Shown here: positions 31,666 through 39,778 of the stretch, one piece after another | Position numbering within the stretch: the first letter of the stretch is position 1 | Layout: each line of letters starts with the position of its first letter | Notes under the pieces: model-generated | Database searches by the model: none | Seen by the model: the letters and a program-made list of their open reading frames with translations, nothing else | What the model was told of the DNA's origin: nothing | Origin: Nonomuraea candida | GTDB lineage: Bacteria > Actinomycetota > Actinomycetes > Streptosporangiales > Streptosporangiaceae | DNA: 64,000 nt | NCBI RefSeq assembly: GCF_000725485.1 | Contig: NZ_JOAG01000015.1 | Location: 310,001 to 374,000, forward strand | Direction of reading: 5' to 3' | Program-made: the position numbers and the translations under genes

Positions 31666-33390
31666 TAAGCTTGTCATTTAAGTCCTGATCTTCGCGTTTC
31701 ACGCTTTCCTCTCGAAGCGGTCGTCGCAGTAGGTAGCCGAGTCAGGCTCGACGCCGGGGCTTTGTTCCGATGCGGTGGTGAGCTGGGCGTTTGAAAACCT
31801 CGCCGGTGGCCAGGACGCGGCCGACCTCATGGCGAGGGACGGGCTTGTTTCTGGAACCCGGGGGACGGCCGCGGCCCGGGGCAGAGGGTTTGGGCGCATG
31901 CGCTGGCAGTGCCGTCTTCGTGCGGATGTTCCGGAACCCCCGCCGAACACGGGCGGGGGTGAGTCGGTCGGGATCCGCGGGCTTCTCCCATGGGCGGCGC
32001 AGGTCCTGTACCAGACCACGCGCCAGACGGAGCTGAGTGTGGACGGCGAGGATGAGCCAGGTCCAGATGTCGGCGGCTTGCGGAGCGCGGATCTTCGGTG
32101 TGGTCCAACCGAGGGTCTGCTTGAGCAGCCGGAAGGTGTGCTCCAGGTCGAATCTGCGCAGAAACGCCTGCCAGAGCCGGTCCACATCGCCGCACGTGGC
32201 ATCCACCTTGGACCACCATAACCAGACCGGCTTGGGGTTGCCGCCGGAGGGCAGGTGCTCCACCTGCAGCCGGATCACCGTGCCCTCGATGATGGGCAGG
32301 TCGCCGGGGTAGTCATCCCAGGCCGAGCGCCGGGTCAGGCGCGGGTGCAGCCGGTCCCAGGCGGTCGCGATGGCGCTGCCGTAGCGGGTGGTGGCGGTGA
32401 CGGTGCGAGCCTGCGGCTCCTGCCAGGTGGCGGGGTCGCCGAAGACGAACTCGGTGCCGTGCTTGGATGGCCGGCCGCCGCCAGGGTTAGCCAGGAAGAA
32501 TTCCTCACGCGAGGGCGTGGCCCGGCGCAGCACCCGATCCGAGCGCATCCGTCCCAGGACCTCCACCGGCAGGTCGGCCAGCAGGAAGGCCAGGCGGGGC
32601 ACGTCGTAGCCGGCGTCCACGACGATCAGGATGTCGGGTTCGCTCAAGTGGTGCTGCCCTGCCTGGATGAGCCGCTCGACCACGTCTCGCAGTTGGGCGG
32701 CGGTCACCGCAGCGACATCGGCGCCTGGCTCGAGCCGGATCGCATCCAGCAGCGCGGTCCAGGAGGTGCGGCCGGTCTCCAGCGCCGCGACGATCGAGTA
32801 CGGCCAGCCAGGGATCATCACGTGCTGGTACTGGCCACGCCCGTAGGTGTGACAGAACGAGCGATCTGGGCTGGTGGCCGCGTCCGGGCGCAGCCACGGG
32901 CTGATGTCGGTGGCCAGCACCAGTCGCTCGTCGGCCGCGCGTGGCAGCGGCTGCCTGGCCAGCGTCGTACGCAAGCGTCCGACCTCGATGCGGCCGTGGT
33001 TCAGCCCGTCATACAGGGCGCCGTGACCACGCCGGTGCTCGGGCGCCAGCGCTAGATCCACCAGTGTCTTGACCGGCCCATCTGTGCACAGCACCGCCTC
33101 GGCCAGCTCGAACAGCTCATCGCCGCGCGCGGTGAGGCAGGCATAGGACTCCCGCCGGAACTTCGACAACCCTGCCAGAGGACTCTCACCAGCACCATCA
33201 GGGGCCGTATCCGTTCGGCCAGCCGTCAGACGTGCCAGAGTGGACACCACGGCCACCGCCTCTCCTCGGTTCTTCGACAACCCCGAAGATGAGCCGGTGG
33301 CCGCCCGCCTGTCAGGCGAATCAGGGTGACCTAGAAGCCACAGCCCGCTATGTGTGATAGATCCCCAATGCATGGTTGAACCGCGCCTCC
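31666..33390 (-). mobile_element. Insertion sequence with intact DDE transposase
   Basis: The element includes the transposase gene and its 3' flank down to about 31666. That boundary is set because the same 3' end, about 90 percent alike, recurs inverted at 35322-35475 and similarity ends at the sequence GACAAGCT. The other end, near 33390, is not defined: no convincing terminal inverted repeat or target duplication was found by eye. Confidence 0.65.
31742..33250 (-). CDS. DDE transposase (IS4/IS701-like fold, family not assigned)
   Basis: The frame is open from 33373, but GAGAGG eight bases before GTG 33250 suggests translation starts there (502 residues, VSTLARLTAGRTDTA). Acidic catalytic candidates are Asp in LVLATDISPWLRPDA, Asp in ILIVVDAGYDVPRL, and Glu in RFDLEHTFRLLKQTLGW, the YREK-like block of DDE transposases. 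The C-terminal tail is basic (GRGRPPGSRNKPVPR). The gene looks complete, so the element may be active. Confidence 0.85.
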   Translation of the reverse strand: MVSTLARLTAGRTDTAPDGAGESPLAGLSKFRRESYACLTARGDELFELAEAVLCTDGPVKTLVDLALAPEHRRGHGALYDGLNHGRIEVGRLRTTLARQPLPRAADERLVLATDISPWLRPDAATSPDRSFCHTYGRGQYQHVMIPGWPYSIVAALETGRTSWTALLDAIRLEPGADVAAVTAAQLRDVVERLIQAGQHHLSEPDILIVVDAGYDVPRLAFLLADLPVEVLGRMRSDRVLRRATPSREEFFLANPGGGRPSKHGTEFVFGDPATWQEPQARTVTATTRYGSAIATAWDRLHPRLTRRSAWDDYPGDLPIIEGTVIRLQVEHLPSGGNPKPVWLWWSKVDATCGDVDRLWQAFLRRFDLEHTFRLLKQTLGWTTPKIRAPQAADIWTWLILAVHTQLRLARGLVQDLRRPWEKPADPDRLTPARVRRGFRNIRTKTALPAHAPKPSAPGRGRPPGSRNKPVPRHEVGRVLATGEVFKRPAHHRIGTKPRRRA

Positions 33391-33401
33391 AGTCCGACCT
33401 G

Positions 33402-34625
33402 TCACCCTGATCGGCGGTCGGGCCTGAGGGTGACCCGGAGGTGGTTCACCGCCTCGATGACGGGGGCCGCGCCGTCTTCTGCCGAGATCCGGGCCGAGAG
33501 GGCTTGGGCCCGCTGCCGATAGGCCGGGTCGGTGACCGCGGTAGTGAGCGCAGCGGCCAGCTGTGCGGGCGTCAGGCGGCGGAACGGGATCGCGGCCGGC
33601 GCCACGCCGAGTGCCATCAGCCTAGACGCCCACAATGGCTGGTCGTTCATGACCGGCACGGCCACGGCGGGCACCCCCGCCCGTACCCCGCTGGCGGTGG
33701 TGCCGCTGCCGCAGTGGTGGGCGACGGCGGACAGTTGGGGGAACAGCCAGTCGTGCGGCACGTCGCCGACCGCGAGCACGTCGTCCGAGATGTGTCCCCG
33801 CAGGCCGGTCTGCAGCACGCCGCGCAGCCCGGCCCGGCGCAGCGCGTGCACGGCAAGCTCGGTGTACTGCTCGGCCCGCGTGCCCGCCAGGCTACCGAAG
33901 CCGACGAAGACCGGTGTGGGCCCTGAGGTCAGGAAGTCGCGCAGCACAGGATCCGGCTGCCAGCCCCGCGGCCGGAGCGGCCACCAGTAACCTGTGATCT
34001 CCAAGCCCGGCCGCCAGTCGGCCGGGCGCGGCAGCACCAGCGGGCTGACCCCGTGGAAGACCTGCCAGCGCGTGCTCTCCCGGCGCCGGTAGAGGGCCCG
34101 CGCGCTCATCGGGGGCAGCCCTAGCCGGGCCCGCATCTTCGCACTCGCCCCGGTGAGCAGCGGTAACTCGAACGCGAGCCGGGCCGCCCTGCGGTTCCCC
34201 CACCGCCCGAGCGACCGGCGGAACAAGCTCATGACCGGCGGAAAGTCACCGGTGGGGTCGATCGGCTGCAAATGCACCCCCATGCTCGGCACGCCCATCG
34301 CCTCGGCGACGTGAATGCCCAGCGCGCCCGCCACGCCCAGCAGGAGCAGGTCGGCCTTCTGCTCGGCGATCCCGGTCAAGCCCTCCATGACCTGCTCGCC
34401 GTATTCCTTGAAGGCGTTGATGGAGAAGCGCCCGGTCAGCATGGGGAGGGGGTCTCCGGGAAGTGGTAGATGCTCCAGGCCCGCATCGGTCACCAACTCC
34501 GCGTACGGCTCGTGCGCGGCGATGGCCACCTGGTGCCCGGCCTCGCGTAAGCGCGCCCCCAGCCCCGTGTACGGTGCCATGTCCCCCCGTGTGCCGACCC
34601 CGACGATCAGAACCCGCATCCTCAT
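33402..34625 (-). CDS. UGT/MGT-type glycosyltransferase (GT1)
   Basis: ATG at 34625 (MRMRVLIVGVGTRGD) gives 407 residues, normal for macrolide- or sterol-type glycosyltransferases. GTRGD at the N-terminus is the conserved first loop; the C-terminal nucleotide-sugar site reads AHHCGSGTTASGVRAGVPAV ending in DQPLWASRL. Here the usual HGGAGT is HCGSGT, an uncommon variant. Such enzymes glycosylate secondary metabolites or inactivate antibiotics; the acceptor is unknown. It is divergent from a TetR gene with strong operators in between, and both lie between IS ends, suggesting transfer as a resistance-like cassette. Confidence 0.88.
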   Translation of the reverse strand: MRMRVLIVGVGTRGDMAPYTGLGARLREAGHQVAIAAHEPYAELVTDAGLEHLPLPGDPLPMLTGRFSINAFKEYGEQVMEGLTGIAEQKADLLLLGVAGALGIHVAEAMGVPSMGVHLQPIDPTGDFPPVMSLFRRSLGRWGNRRAARLAFELPLLTGASAKMRARLGLPPMSARALYRRRESTRWQVFHGVSPLVLPRPADWRPGLEITGYWWPLRPRGWQPDPVLRDFLTSGPTPVFVGFGSLAGTRAEQYTELAVHALRRAGLRGVLQTGLRGHISDDVLAVGDVPHDWLFPQLSAVAHHCGSGTTASGVRAGVPAVAVPVMNDQPLWASRLMALGVAPAAIPFRRLTPAQLAAALTTAVTDPAYRQRAQALSARISAEDGAAPVIEAVNHLRVTLRPDRRSG

Positions 34626-34636
34626 CACCCTGTCTC

Positions 34637-34662
34637 GTTTATCATGCGACTGCATGATAAAC
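34637..34662. promoter_or_regulatory. TetR operator O1
   Basis: A perfect inverted repeat with 11-bp arms (GTTTATCATGC and GCATGATAAAC) around a 4-base spacer lies 12 bases upstream of the glycosyltransferase start and within the divergent gap. Length and symmetry suit a TetR dimer. Confidence 0.85.
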
Positions 34663-34681
34663 GGCGGCGGCCGGTTTTTAC

Positions 34682-34695
34682 CATGCACTCGCATG
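34682..34695. promoter_or_regulatory. TetR operator O2
   Basis: CATGC-N4-GCATG repeats the core of O1 exactly, with weaker outer arms, 16 bases before the TetR start codon. Binding here would give autoregulation. The two centres are 39 bases apart. Confidence 0.75.
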
Positions 34696-34710
34696 AGAAA
34701 GTGATGGAAA

Positions 34711-35301
34711 ATGCCAAAGATCGTTGACCACGACGCCCGGCGGCGGCACATCGCCGAAGCCGTGCACCGCATCATCCACGACAAGGGCATGGAGAGCGTC
34801 AGCCTGAGGGAGGTCGCCGCCGAGGCCGGAATGTCCATGGGGACAGTGCAGTACTACGTCACAACGAAGGACCAGATGCTGCTACTGGCGCTGGAGCACT
34901 TCAGGGTCTGGATCGGGATCCGGATAACAGCCGTAACCGAGCGCCAGTCCACGCCGCTCGACCTGCTGCGAGGGACCGTGCTGGAGCTGCTACCGCTGGA
35001 CGACGAGCGCAGCTACCTGAACCGCATCGGGCTGGCGTTCCAGGCGAGCTCGGTAGTGGCCGACGACCAGGCGGCGGCGATGCGGCTCGGGCTGCCGCAC
35101 CTACTGTCCTTCCTCGCCGAGCAGATCAGGGCCGCCCAGGCTGCTGGGCAACTCGCCGACCACCTGGATGCCGACAAAGAGGCGAGCATCCTGCATGCCT
35201 TCGCGCAGGGCATCGTGAACGCCACCCTGGTTGGGCACTACACGCCCAAGGAGGTCGTGGCGGCGCTCGACTACCACCTGGCACGGCTCCGCGTGGGGTG
35301 A
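34711..35301 (+). CDS. TetR-family transcriptional regulator
   Basis: ATG at 34711 gives 196 residues. HTH: LREVAAEAGMSMGTVQYYV, residues about 32-50. The C-terminal domain has the helical build of TetR_C members (DADKEASILHAFAQGIVNA). It almost certainly recognises the two CATGC-N4-GCATG operators upstream and controls the divergent glycosyltransferase gene. Codon use is slightly less GC-biased than in flanking chromosomal genes, in keeping with transfer. Confidence 0.92.
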   Translation: MPKIVDHDARRRHIAEAVHRIIHDKGMESVSLREVAAEAGMSMGTVQYYVTTKDQMLLLALEHFRVWIGIRITAVTERQSTPLDLLRGTVLELLPLDDERSYLNRIGLAFQASSVVADDQAAAMRLGLPHLLSFLAEQIRAAQAAGQLADHLDADKEASILHAFAQGIVNATLVGHYTPKEVVAALDYHLARLRVG

Positions 35302-35321
35302 TGGGCCGACCGGCGCGCAGG

Positions 35322-35475
35322 TGTGTCTGGCCACCGGCGAGGCCTTCAAACGCTCAGCTCACCACCGCATCATGACCAAGCCCCGGCGTCGAGCCTGACT
35401 TCGGCTACCTACTGCGACGGCCGCTTCGAGAAGAAAGCGTGGAATGCGAAGATCAGGACTTAAATGACAAGCTAA
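35322..35475 (+). mobile_element. Inverted remnant of the 3' end of a related insertion sequence
   Basis: This stretch repeats, in opposite orientation, the last codons and 3' flank of the transposase at 31666-31815. It still encodes LATGEAFKRSAHHRI and TKPRRRA before a stop, against LATGEVFKRPAHHRI in the intact copy. Identity is about 90 percent over 150 bases, so it comes from a sister copy and not from the same insertion event. Confidence 0.85.
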
Positions 35476-35681
35476 GAAGGTGTCTTTGAACCCCGTCACT
35501 ATAAGTGATCTTGTTGACTTCCCGAAAATGTCCGGTCGCAAAGGGCCGACCGCTGCCACATAGAACTCGTTGCTCTCGATCCTGCACGATCCACTGCTCG
35601 CCCTCTGCTGGACGCCCTGCAGAAGACGGTGACGGTCCGGCTCCAGGCCGTCCCGTCACCGCGATGAGGCGATAACTGGTT
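35476..35681. other. Gene-free, relatively AT-rich stretch
   Basis: No open frame with normal codon use is seen here. A small inverted repeat TCACT-ATA-AGTGA lies near 35499-35511. It may be further IS debris; I cannot identify it. Confidence 0.4.
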
Positions 35682-36653
35682 TCAGATGCGGGGCCGAAGG
35701 GTGCGCCGAACAGCGACGCCGCCCAATGCGAGAGCGGGGATGAGCAGGATTCCCGCTTCGGTCCATTGGAACTGCCAGAACCTGTCCGCGGGGTGAAACT
35801 CGGTCACCTGTCGATAGCCGTGGCTGAAGGAGCACTTGGCGTACTTCTTGGTCGTCTGGTCTGTCCCACAGGGGCCAGCGAGCGCGAGCTCTCTCTCCTG
35901 AGAGGTGTACTTCACGCCGCTTCCGTCGATCCAGTAGCTCGTCACGTACAGCGAGTCATCCGGTGCGGGGTCGTCCATGACCGTGGCCTGCACGACTCGC
36001 TCCGGTGTCGCGTAGGAGGACGGCGCCCTGAGGAGTCCGAAGAATGCCAACGCACACACCGCCAGGGTCACCGCCATCGCCGACAGGGTCCGCCGGAAGA
36101 GCGCGCCCGTGGCCATGCCGAGCACGAACGCGGACAGCCACCACGCCGCCGGCAGGATACCGACAAGGCGGAACCAACTCATGTCGAAGCGGTCGACGTT
36201 GTAAGGGGGAACGTCGAAGGCGGCCAGCCACGGCTCCACCATGCCGGCCAGCACCAGCCCGCCGAGCGTGACCGCGGCGCCGAGCCCGACGATCTTGGCC
36301 GCCAGCCAGCGGCGCCGCGTCACCGACTGGGTCCAGGTCAGCTGGTGTGTGCCCTGCTCGAACTCCCGGGCCAGGAGCGGAGCGCCCCAGAAAGCGCCGA
36401 TCACCGCCGGAGCCAGCAGCGAAAGCCATCCGAGGAGTTCACCCACCGTCCGTATGCGCTCGTTCATCTCCCCGAGGTAAGCGCTGCACGCGGGAGTGTC
36501 CGCCACGCACTCGGGCGCCGGAGCGTTCTGGGCGGCGAACTCGGCTGTGCCCAGAGCGCTGATGAGCAGAACCACGCCGAGGACGGCCAGCAGCGCCGTG
36601 GTGAGGAGCACCTGCATGCGGTGCTGCCGCCAGGTAAGCCACAACACTTCCAT
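35682..36653 (-). CDS. ABC transporter permease
   Basis: The 323-residue protein has about six membrane segments (QVLLTTALLAVLGVVLLISA; WLSLLAPAVIGAFWGAPLL; AAVTLGGLVLAGM; AAWWLSAFVLGMATGAL; AVTLAVCALAFFGLL; GILLIPALALGGVAV) and the REFEQGTHQLTWTQSVTRRR block common to ABC-2-like permeases of GntR(YtrA)-linked operons. An extracellular loop carries four cysteines. It lies 13 bases after the ATPase gene of the same operon. The transported compound is unknown. Confidence 0.88.
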   Translation of the reverse strand: MEVLWLTWRQHRMQVLLTTALLAVLGVVLLISALGTAEFAAQNAPAPECVADTPACSAYLGEMNERIRTVGELLGWLSLLAPAVIGAFWGAPLLAREFEQGTHQLTWTQSVTRRRWLAAKIVGLGAAVTLGGLVLAGMVEPWLAAFDVPPYNVDRFDMSWFRLVGILPAAWWLSAFVLGMATGALFRRTLSAMAVTLAVCALAFFGLLRAPSSYATPERVVQATVMDDPAPDDSLYVTSYWIDGSGVKYTSQERELALAGPCGTDQTTKKYAKCSFSHGYRQVTEFHPADRFWQFQWTEAGILLIPALALGGVAVRRTLRPRI

Positions 36654-36666
36654 GTCTCCTAAGCGG

Positions 36667-37629
36667 TCAGGTAGTGGTCAGGGTCGGACGAGGCAGCGCC
36701 GTGGCGTCGGGGCGGCGCAGGTAGGCCAGTACCAGCTCCTCCAGGCTCACGCCGGACACTTTCCATCGCGGGTCGCGCAACGGCGTTCCCGGGCCGGTGC
36801 GGACCAGCAGGTCAGCCTGCCGTTCGCTGCGACTGTCGCTGATCACCGGCATCCGGGCCGCCATCCCGTCGGCGAGCTCGGTCGGACCGGACAGCATCCG
36901 GTGGGTGGCGAGCAGCTCGTCGACCTCGCCGCTGATCTGGACCTGGCCGCGGTTGAGCACCACCAGCCAGTCGCAGGCGTTGGTCAGGTCGGACACCACG
37001 TGGGAGGACAGCACGACGGTCAGCTGCGTCTCGGCCACCGCTGCCATCAGGGAGCGCATGATGTCGTGCCGGGCCACTGGGTCGAGGTTGGCGAGCGGCT
37101 CGTCCATGACCAGCAGATCCGGCCGTTTGGCCACGGCGATGGTCAGCGCGACCTGTGCCTGCTGACCTCCGGAAAGCTTGCCGACCTTGCGGTTCAACGG
37201 GATGTCCAGTTCCGCCAGCCGCTGCCTGGCTAGGGCGTCGTCCCACCCCGGATTGAGATGGCGTCCGAAGCGGAGCATCTCAGCGACGGTGAAGCCGTCG
37301 TAGAGGGGTTTGTCCTGGGCCAGGAACGCCACCCGCGCGAGGGCCTCCGCCCGCTGCCCGACCGGTTCGCCGAAGATCCGCACACTGCCCCGGGTGGGGG
37401 CGATCAGCCCGGCGACCAGGTGCAGGAACGTGGACTTGCCCGCGCCGTTCGGTCCGACGAGTGCGATGACGCGGCCGGCGGGGACGGACAGCGTGCAGTC
37501 ACGCAACGCCCACGTGCCCCGATACCGCTTGGCGAGCCTCACGGCCTCCAGAGCCGTCGGGCTCTGTGCGGGAGCGGTGAACTCACCGGCTCCGCCGCCG
37601 AACATCCCCACTGTCCGATCCACCGTCAC
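36667..37629 (-). CDS. ABC transporter ATP-binding protein
   Basis: The 320-residue ATPase has Walker A GPNGAGKST, Q-loop FLAQDKPLY, signature LSGGQQAQ, Walker B LLVMDEPLANLDP and switch His in SSHVVSDL. A C-terminal extension of about 80 residues follows the ATPase core. GTG at 37629 overlaps the GntR gene stop (GTGA), so regulator, ATPase and permease form one operon. It resembles the YtrABC-type export or bacitracin/cell-wall-stress systems. Confidence 0.93.
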   Translation of the reverse strand: MTVDRTVGMFGGGAGEFTAPAQSPTALEAVRLAKRYRGTWALRDCTLSVPAGRVIALVGPNGAGKSTFLHLVAGLIAPTRGSVRIFGEPVGQRAEALARVAFLAQDKPLYDGFTVAEMLRFGRHLNPGWDDALARQRLAELDIPLNRKVGKLSGGQQAQVALTIAVAKRPDLLVMDEPLANLDPVARHDIMRSLMAAVAETQLTVVLSSHVVSDLTNACDWLVVLNRGQVQISGEVDELLATHRMLSGPTELADGMAARMPVISDSRSERQADLLVRTGPGTPLRDPRWKVSGVSLEELVLAYLRRPDATALPRPTLTTT

Positions 37630-38018
37630 GCGATCCCCTCCTGACGGAAGTCAGCGAGCACCAAGGCGAACAACGCCTCCATATCCTCTTGGTCGAGCCC
37701 CGCTTCACGGCAACCGCGCACCCACTGGGCGAGGTCGCGGCGGAACCGGCTGTGATCGGCCGTGGATCCGCCACCCAGGGACCGCCGCACAAACGTGCCC
37801 AACCCGGGCCGGCCGACGACGAGGCCCTCGTTTTCCAGTTCGCGGTAGGCCTTGGCCACGGTGTTCGGATTGATCGCGAGGTCGCTGACGACCTCTTTGA
37901 TCGTCGGTAGCCGATCGCCCGGCACGAGCACACCGAGCCGCAAGGCGTGTTTGACCTGATGCACCAGTTGCAGATATGTCGCCACACCAGAGCTTGGATC
38001 GAGGCGGAACTTGATCAT
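37626..38018 (-). CDS. GntR-family regulator, YtrA subfamily
   Basis: The 130-residue protein has the short YtrA form: a winged HTH (VPGDRLPTIKEVVSDLAI, NPNTVAKAYRELENEGLV, GRPGLGTFV) and only a small helical tail, no large effector domain. YtrA regulators repress the ABC operon of which they are the first gene. The operator in front of this gene is evident, and its right arm overlaps the likely ribosome site (AAGGG). Confidence 0.93.
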   Translation of the reverse strand: MIKFRLDPSSGVATYLQLVHQVKHALRLGVLVPGDRLPTIKEVVSDLAINPNTVAKAYRELENEGLVVGRPGLGTFVRRSLGGGSTADHSRFRRDLAQWVRGCREAGLDQEDMEALFALVLADFRQEGIA

Positions 38019-38020
38019 CG

Positions 38021-38058
38021 CAATACCCTTTTCCTATTAGATTAGTAAAAGGGTATTG
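38021..38058. promoter_or_regulatory. GntR/YtrA operator
   Basis: CAATACCCTTTT and AAAAGGGTATTG are perfect 12-bp arms separated by a 14-base AT-rich spacer, immediately upstream of the GntR start. On the gene strand the spacer contains CTAATAG/TAATCT, possible -10 sequences, so repressor binding would cover the promoter. Confidence 0.85.
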
Positions 38059-38305
38059 ACGTCCACGATCTCCGTCAACTCGGCCTCCTGGCCTCTCGCG
38101 CGGGTCGTCGTCGCCATTGCCTGGAGCCAAGTTCGTCCGTTCGATCGCCGCGTGCGTCGCCGTGGGCGCCCTAGATGGCGCTTCAGCACGCCGTGGAACT
38201 GGTGTCCCTGTGGCCCGGCAATGACCTTGGGCCGAGGCGAACCGTCTGGTCGGCGCTGAGTGGGACAAGGCGCGCGGGGAGGCCCCGTCCCACGTTGCCG
38301 ACCTG

Positions 38306-38503
38306 ATGGACAAGTACGAGGGTGAGCAGATCTACGAGAACGCGGTCTCGGCACTGGCCGCGATGCTGGCTGCGGGCCAGGCATGCGCACAGGTCTCTTC
38401 CGATCGCTGGCAAGGAGGTCCTGAACTGCCCCGGCTCGTGACGCGGTTGGCCATGCTAGAGGGCGTTGCTCTCGAGCAGGACCACGAGGCGGCGGCTTCC
38501 TGA
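38306..38503 (+). CDS. Small hypothetical ORF, possibly a 5'-truncated gene
   Basis: From ATG 38306 the frame encodes 65 residues (MDKYEGEQIYENAVSALAAM and onwards). Coding-like codon use begins earlier, at about 38223 (AEANRLVGAEWDKARGEAP), without a start codon and after an in-frame stop. It is best seen as the tail of a decayed gene between the ABC operon and a broken transposase. No family was recognised. Confidence 0.4.
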   Translation: MDKYEGEQIYENAVSALAAMLAAGQACAQVSSDRWQGGPELPRLVTRLAMLEGVALEQDHEAAAS

Positions 38504-38556
38504 GCTGGCGGCCCTCTTCGGGCGGCCTGCGGAACAGACACTGGGCCTCGGGTCCA
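38504..38556. other. Junction between decayed gene and IS remnant
   Basis: A short stretch without a recognisable gene. Together with 38059-38305, which is also empty of supported genes, it makes up the debris around the IS5 remnant. Confidence 0.4.
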
Positions 38557-39069
38557 TGCCGGCGGCCTCTTCCTGGTCAGCCGTCTGGTCATGAGGGTGA
38601 TCGAGGGAACGGTCAGGTGGGCTTCGCTGTGCGAGGGCTTGCGTTCAAAGTCGATCACGTTGCGGCGGGCGTTCATCAACCACCCGATCGTCCTCTCGAC
38701 GATCCACCTTCGCGCGAGTACTTTGAACCCGGTCTGACCAGGCCGTTTAGTCACGATCTTCAAGGTGAGGCGCAGGAAGCGGCGGGCCCACTCCACCAGC
38801 GTCCCGGCGTAGGCGCTGTCGCCCCAGATGAGGGTGAGCTGCGGGTGCAGCATCCGCAGCCGGGCCAGTAACTCCCGGGCGGCGTCGCGGTCGGGCTGTC
38901 CGGCTGCGGTGACCATGACCATCATGAGCAGGCCGAAGGTGTCCACGACCAGGTGGCGCTTTCTCCCCGGCACCCTTTTCCCGGCGTCATAGGACGTCTT
39001 GTGCCGACCACGTTTCCGGCCGCCCCGCCGGTTCAACCGGATTCCCGGCCGGTTCCCCAGGTCCGTATC
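38557..39069 (-). pseudogene. IS5-type transposase remnant
   Basis: The frame encodes the C-terminal two thirds of an IS5-family DDE transposase: RHKTSYDAGKRVPGRKRHLV, WGDSAYAG with a catalytic Asp, and RWIVERTIGWLMNARR with the catalytic Glu. The N-terminal part, including the DNA-binding region, is missing: an in-frame stop at 39070 lies only 34 codons before the YDAGKR block, and that stop is also the stop of the adjacent DUF305 gene. The natural end, after LMTRRLTRK near 38562, runs on without a stop. It cannot be functional. Confidence 0.8.
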
Positions 39070-39564
39070 TCAGGCCAACTGCTCGGCGATCTTCTGCTGC
39101 GTCACGCCCTGCTCACGGATGATCTTCTCCGCCAGCTCCAGCGTGGGCCCGTGCCGGCCCGACTTCCGCACCGTCTCGGCCATCAGCAGGCCGTGGTGCA
39201 GGTGCTCCGACAGCGCCGTCAGCCAGGCCCGGTCGAAGTCGGGCCCCTCCCCCGGCAGGTCCACCTTGGCGGGCGCGCCCATGGGCACCGGCTCTCCCCA
39301 GGAGCGCAGCCACGACTCCATCATGGTGATGTCGGCCCGCTCCCGCGCGGGCAGCCGCGCGCTCAGCTCGCGCACGTACGCGCTGGTCGCCCGGCCCTGC
39401 GCCGCCTCGGCCAGGTCGATCGTCTGCTGGTGATGCCGGATCATGTCCGTGCTGAAGGCCACGTCGGCCTCGCCGTGCGCCGCGTTCGAGTCCGCCGCCG
39501 CCGAGCATCCCGCCACGGCCAGCAGCAGGCCCAGCAGCGCCGCGATCGTCATCTTCCACCGCAT
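39070..39564 (-). CDS. DUF305-domain lipoprotein
   Basis: ATG at 39564 (MRWKMTIAALLGLLLAVAGC) gives 164 residues and a lipobox LAVAGC, so the mature protein is lipid-anchored outside the membrane. The DUF305 pattern is present: DVAFSTDMIRHHQQTIDLAE, MMESWLRSWG, HHGLLMAETVRKSG. The family is ferritin-like, helical and histidine-rich, with suspected metal (often copper) binding; its role is not established. A distal start at 39684 is possible but would spoil the signal. Confidence 0.88.
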   Translation of the reverse strand: MRWKMTIAALLGLLLAVAGCSAAADSNAAHGEADVAFSTDMIRHHQQTIDLAEAAQGRATSAYVRELSARLPARERADITMMESWLRSWGEPVPMGAPAKVDLPGEGPDFDRAWLTALSEHLHHGLLMAETVRKSGRHGPTLELAEKIIREQGVTQQKIAEQLA

Positions 39565-39778
39565 GTGCTGAGGTACGCACGCCGCCGCCCCCCGGTTCGG
39601 ACCCTTGCCGAACCGGATCGGGCGGACCCGGCCCCGGGAACGCGTCATCCGCCGGACCGCCTGCCGGCCCTGCTCGGGACCCAAGGGCCGACACGGGGCG
39701 GTTCCTCCGCTGACGCGACGTCACTTCCTGCTACTCTCCGTAACATATTGATCACTTTTCGGATGGTGAGGAGCTCTT

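Noticed and set aside
35476-35681. Possible gene encoding SLNPVTISDLVDFPKMSG
   Set aside because: Only 27 codons, AT-rich third positions, no start signal; probably IS debris.
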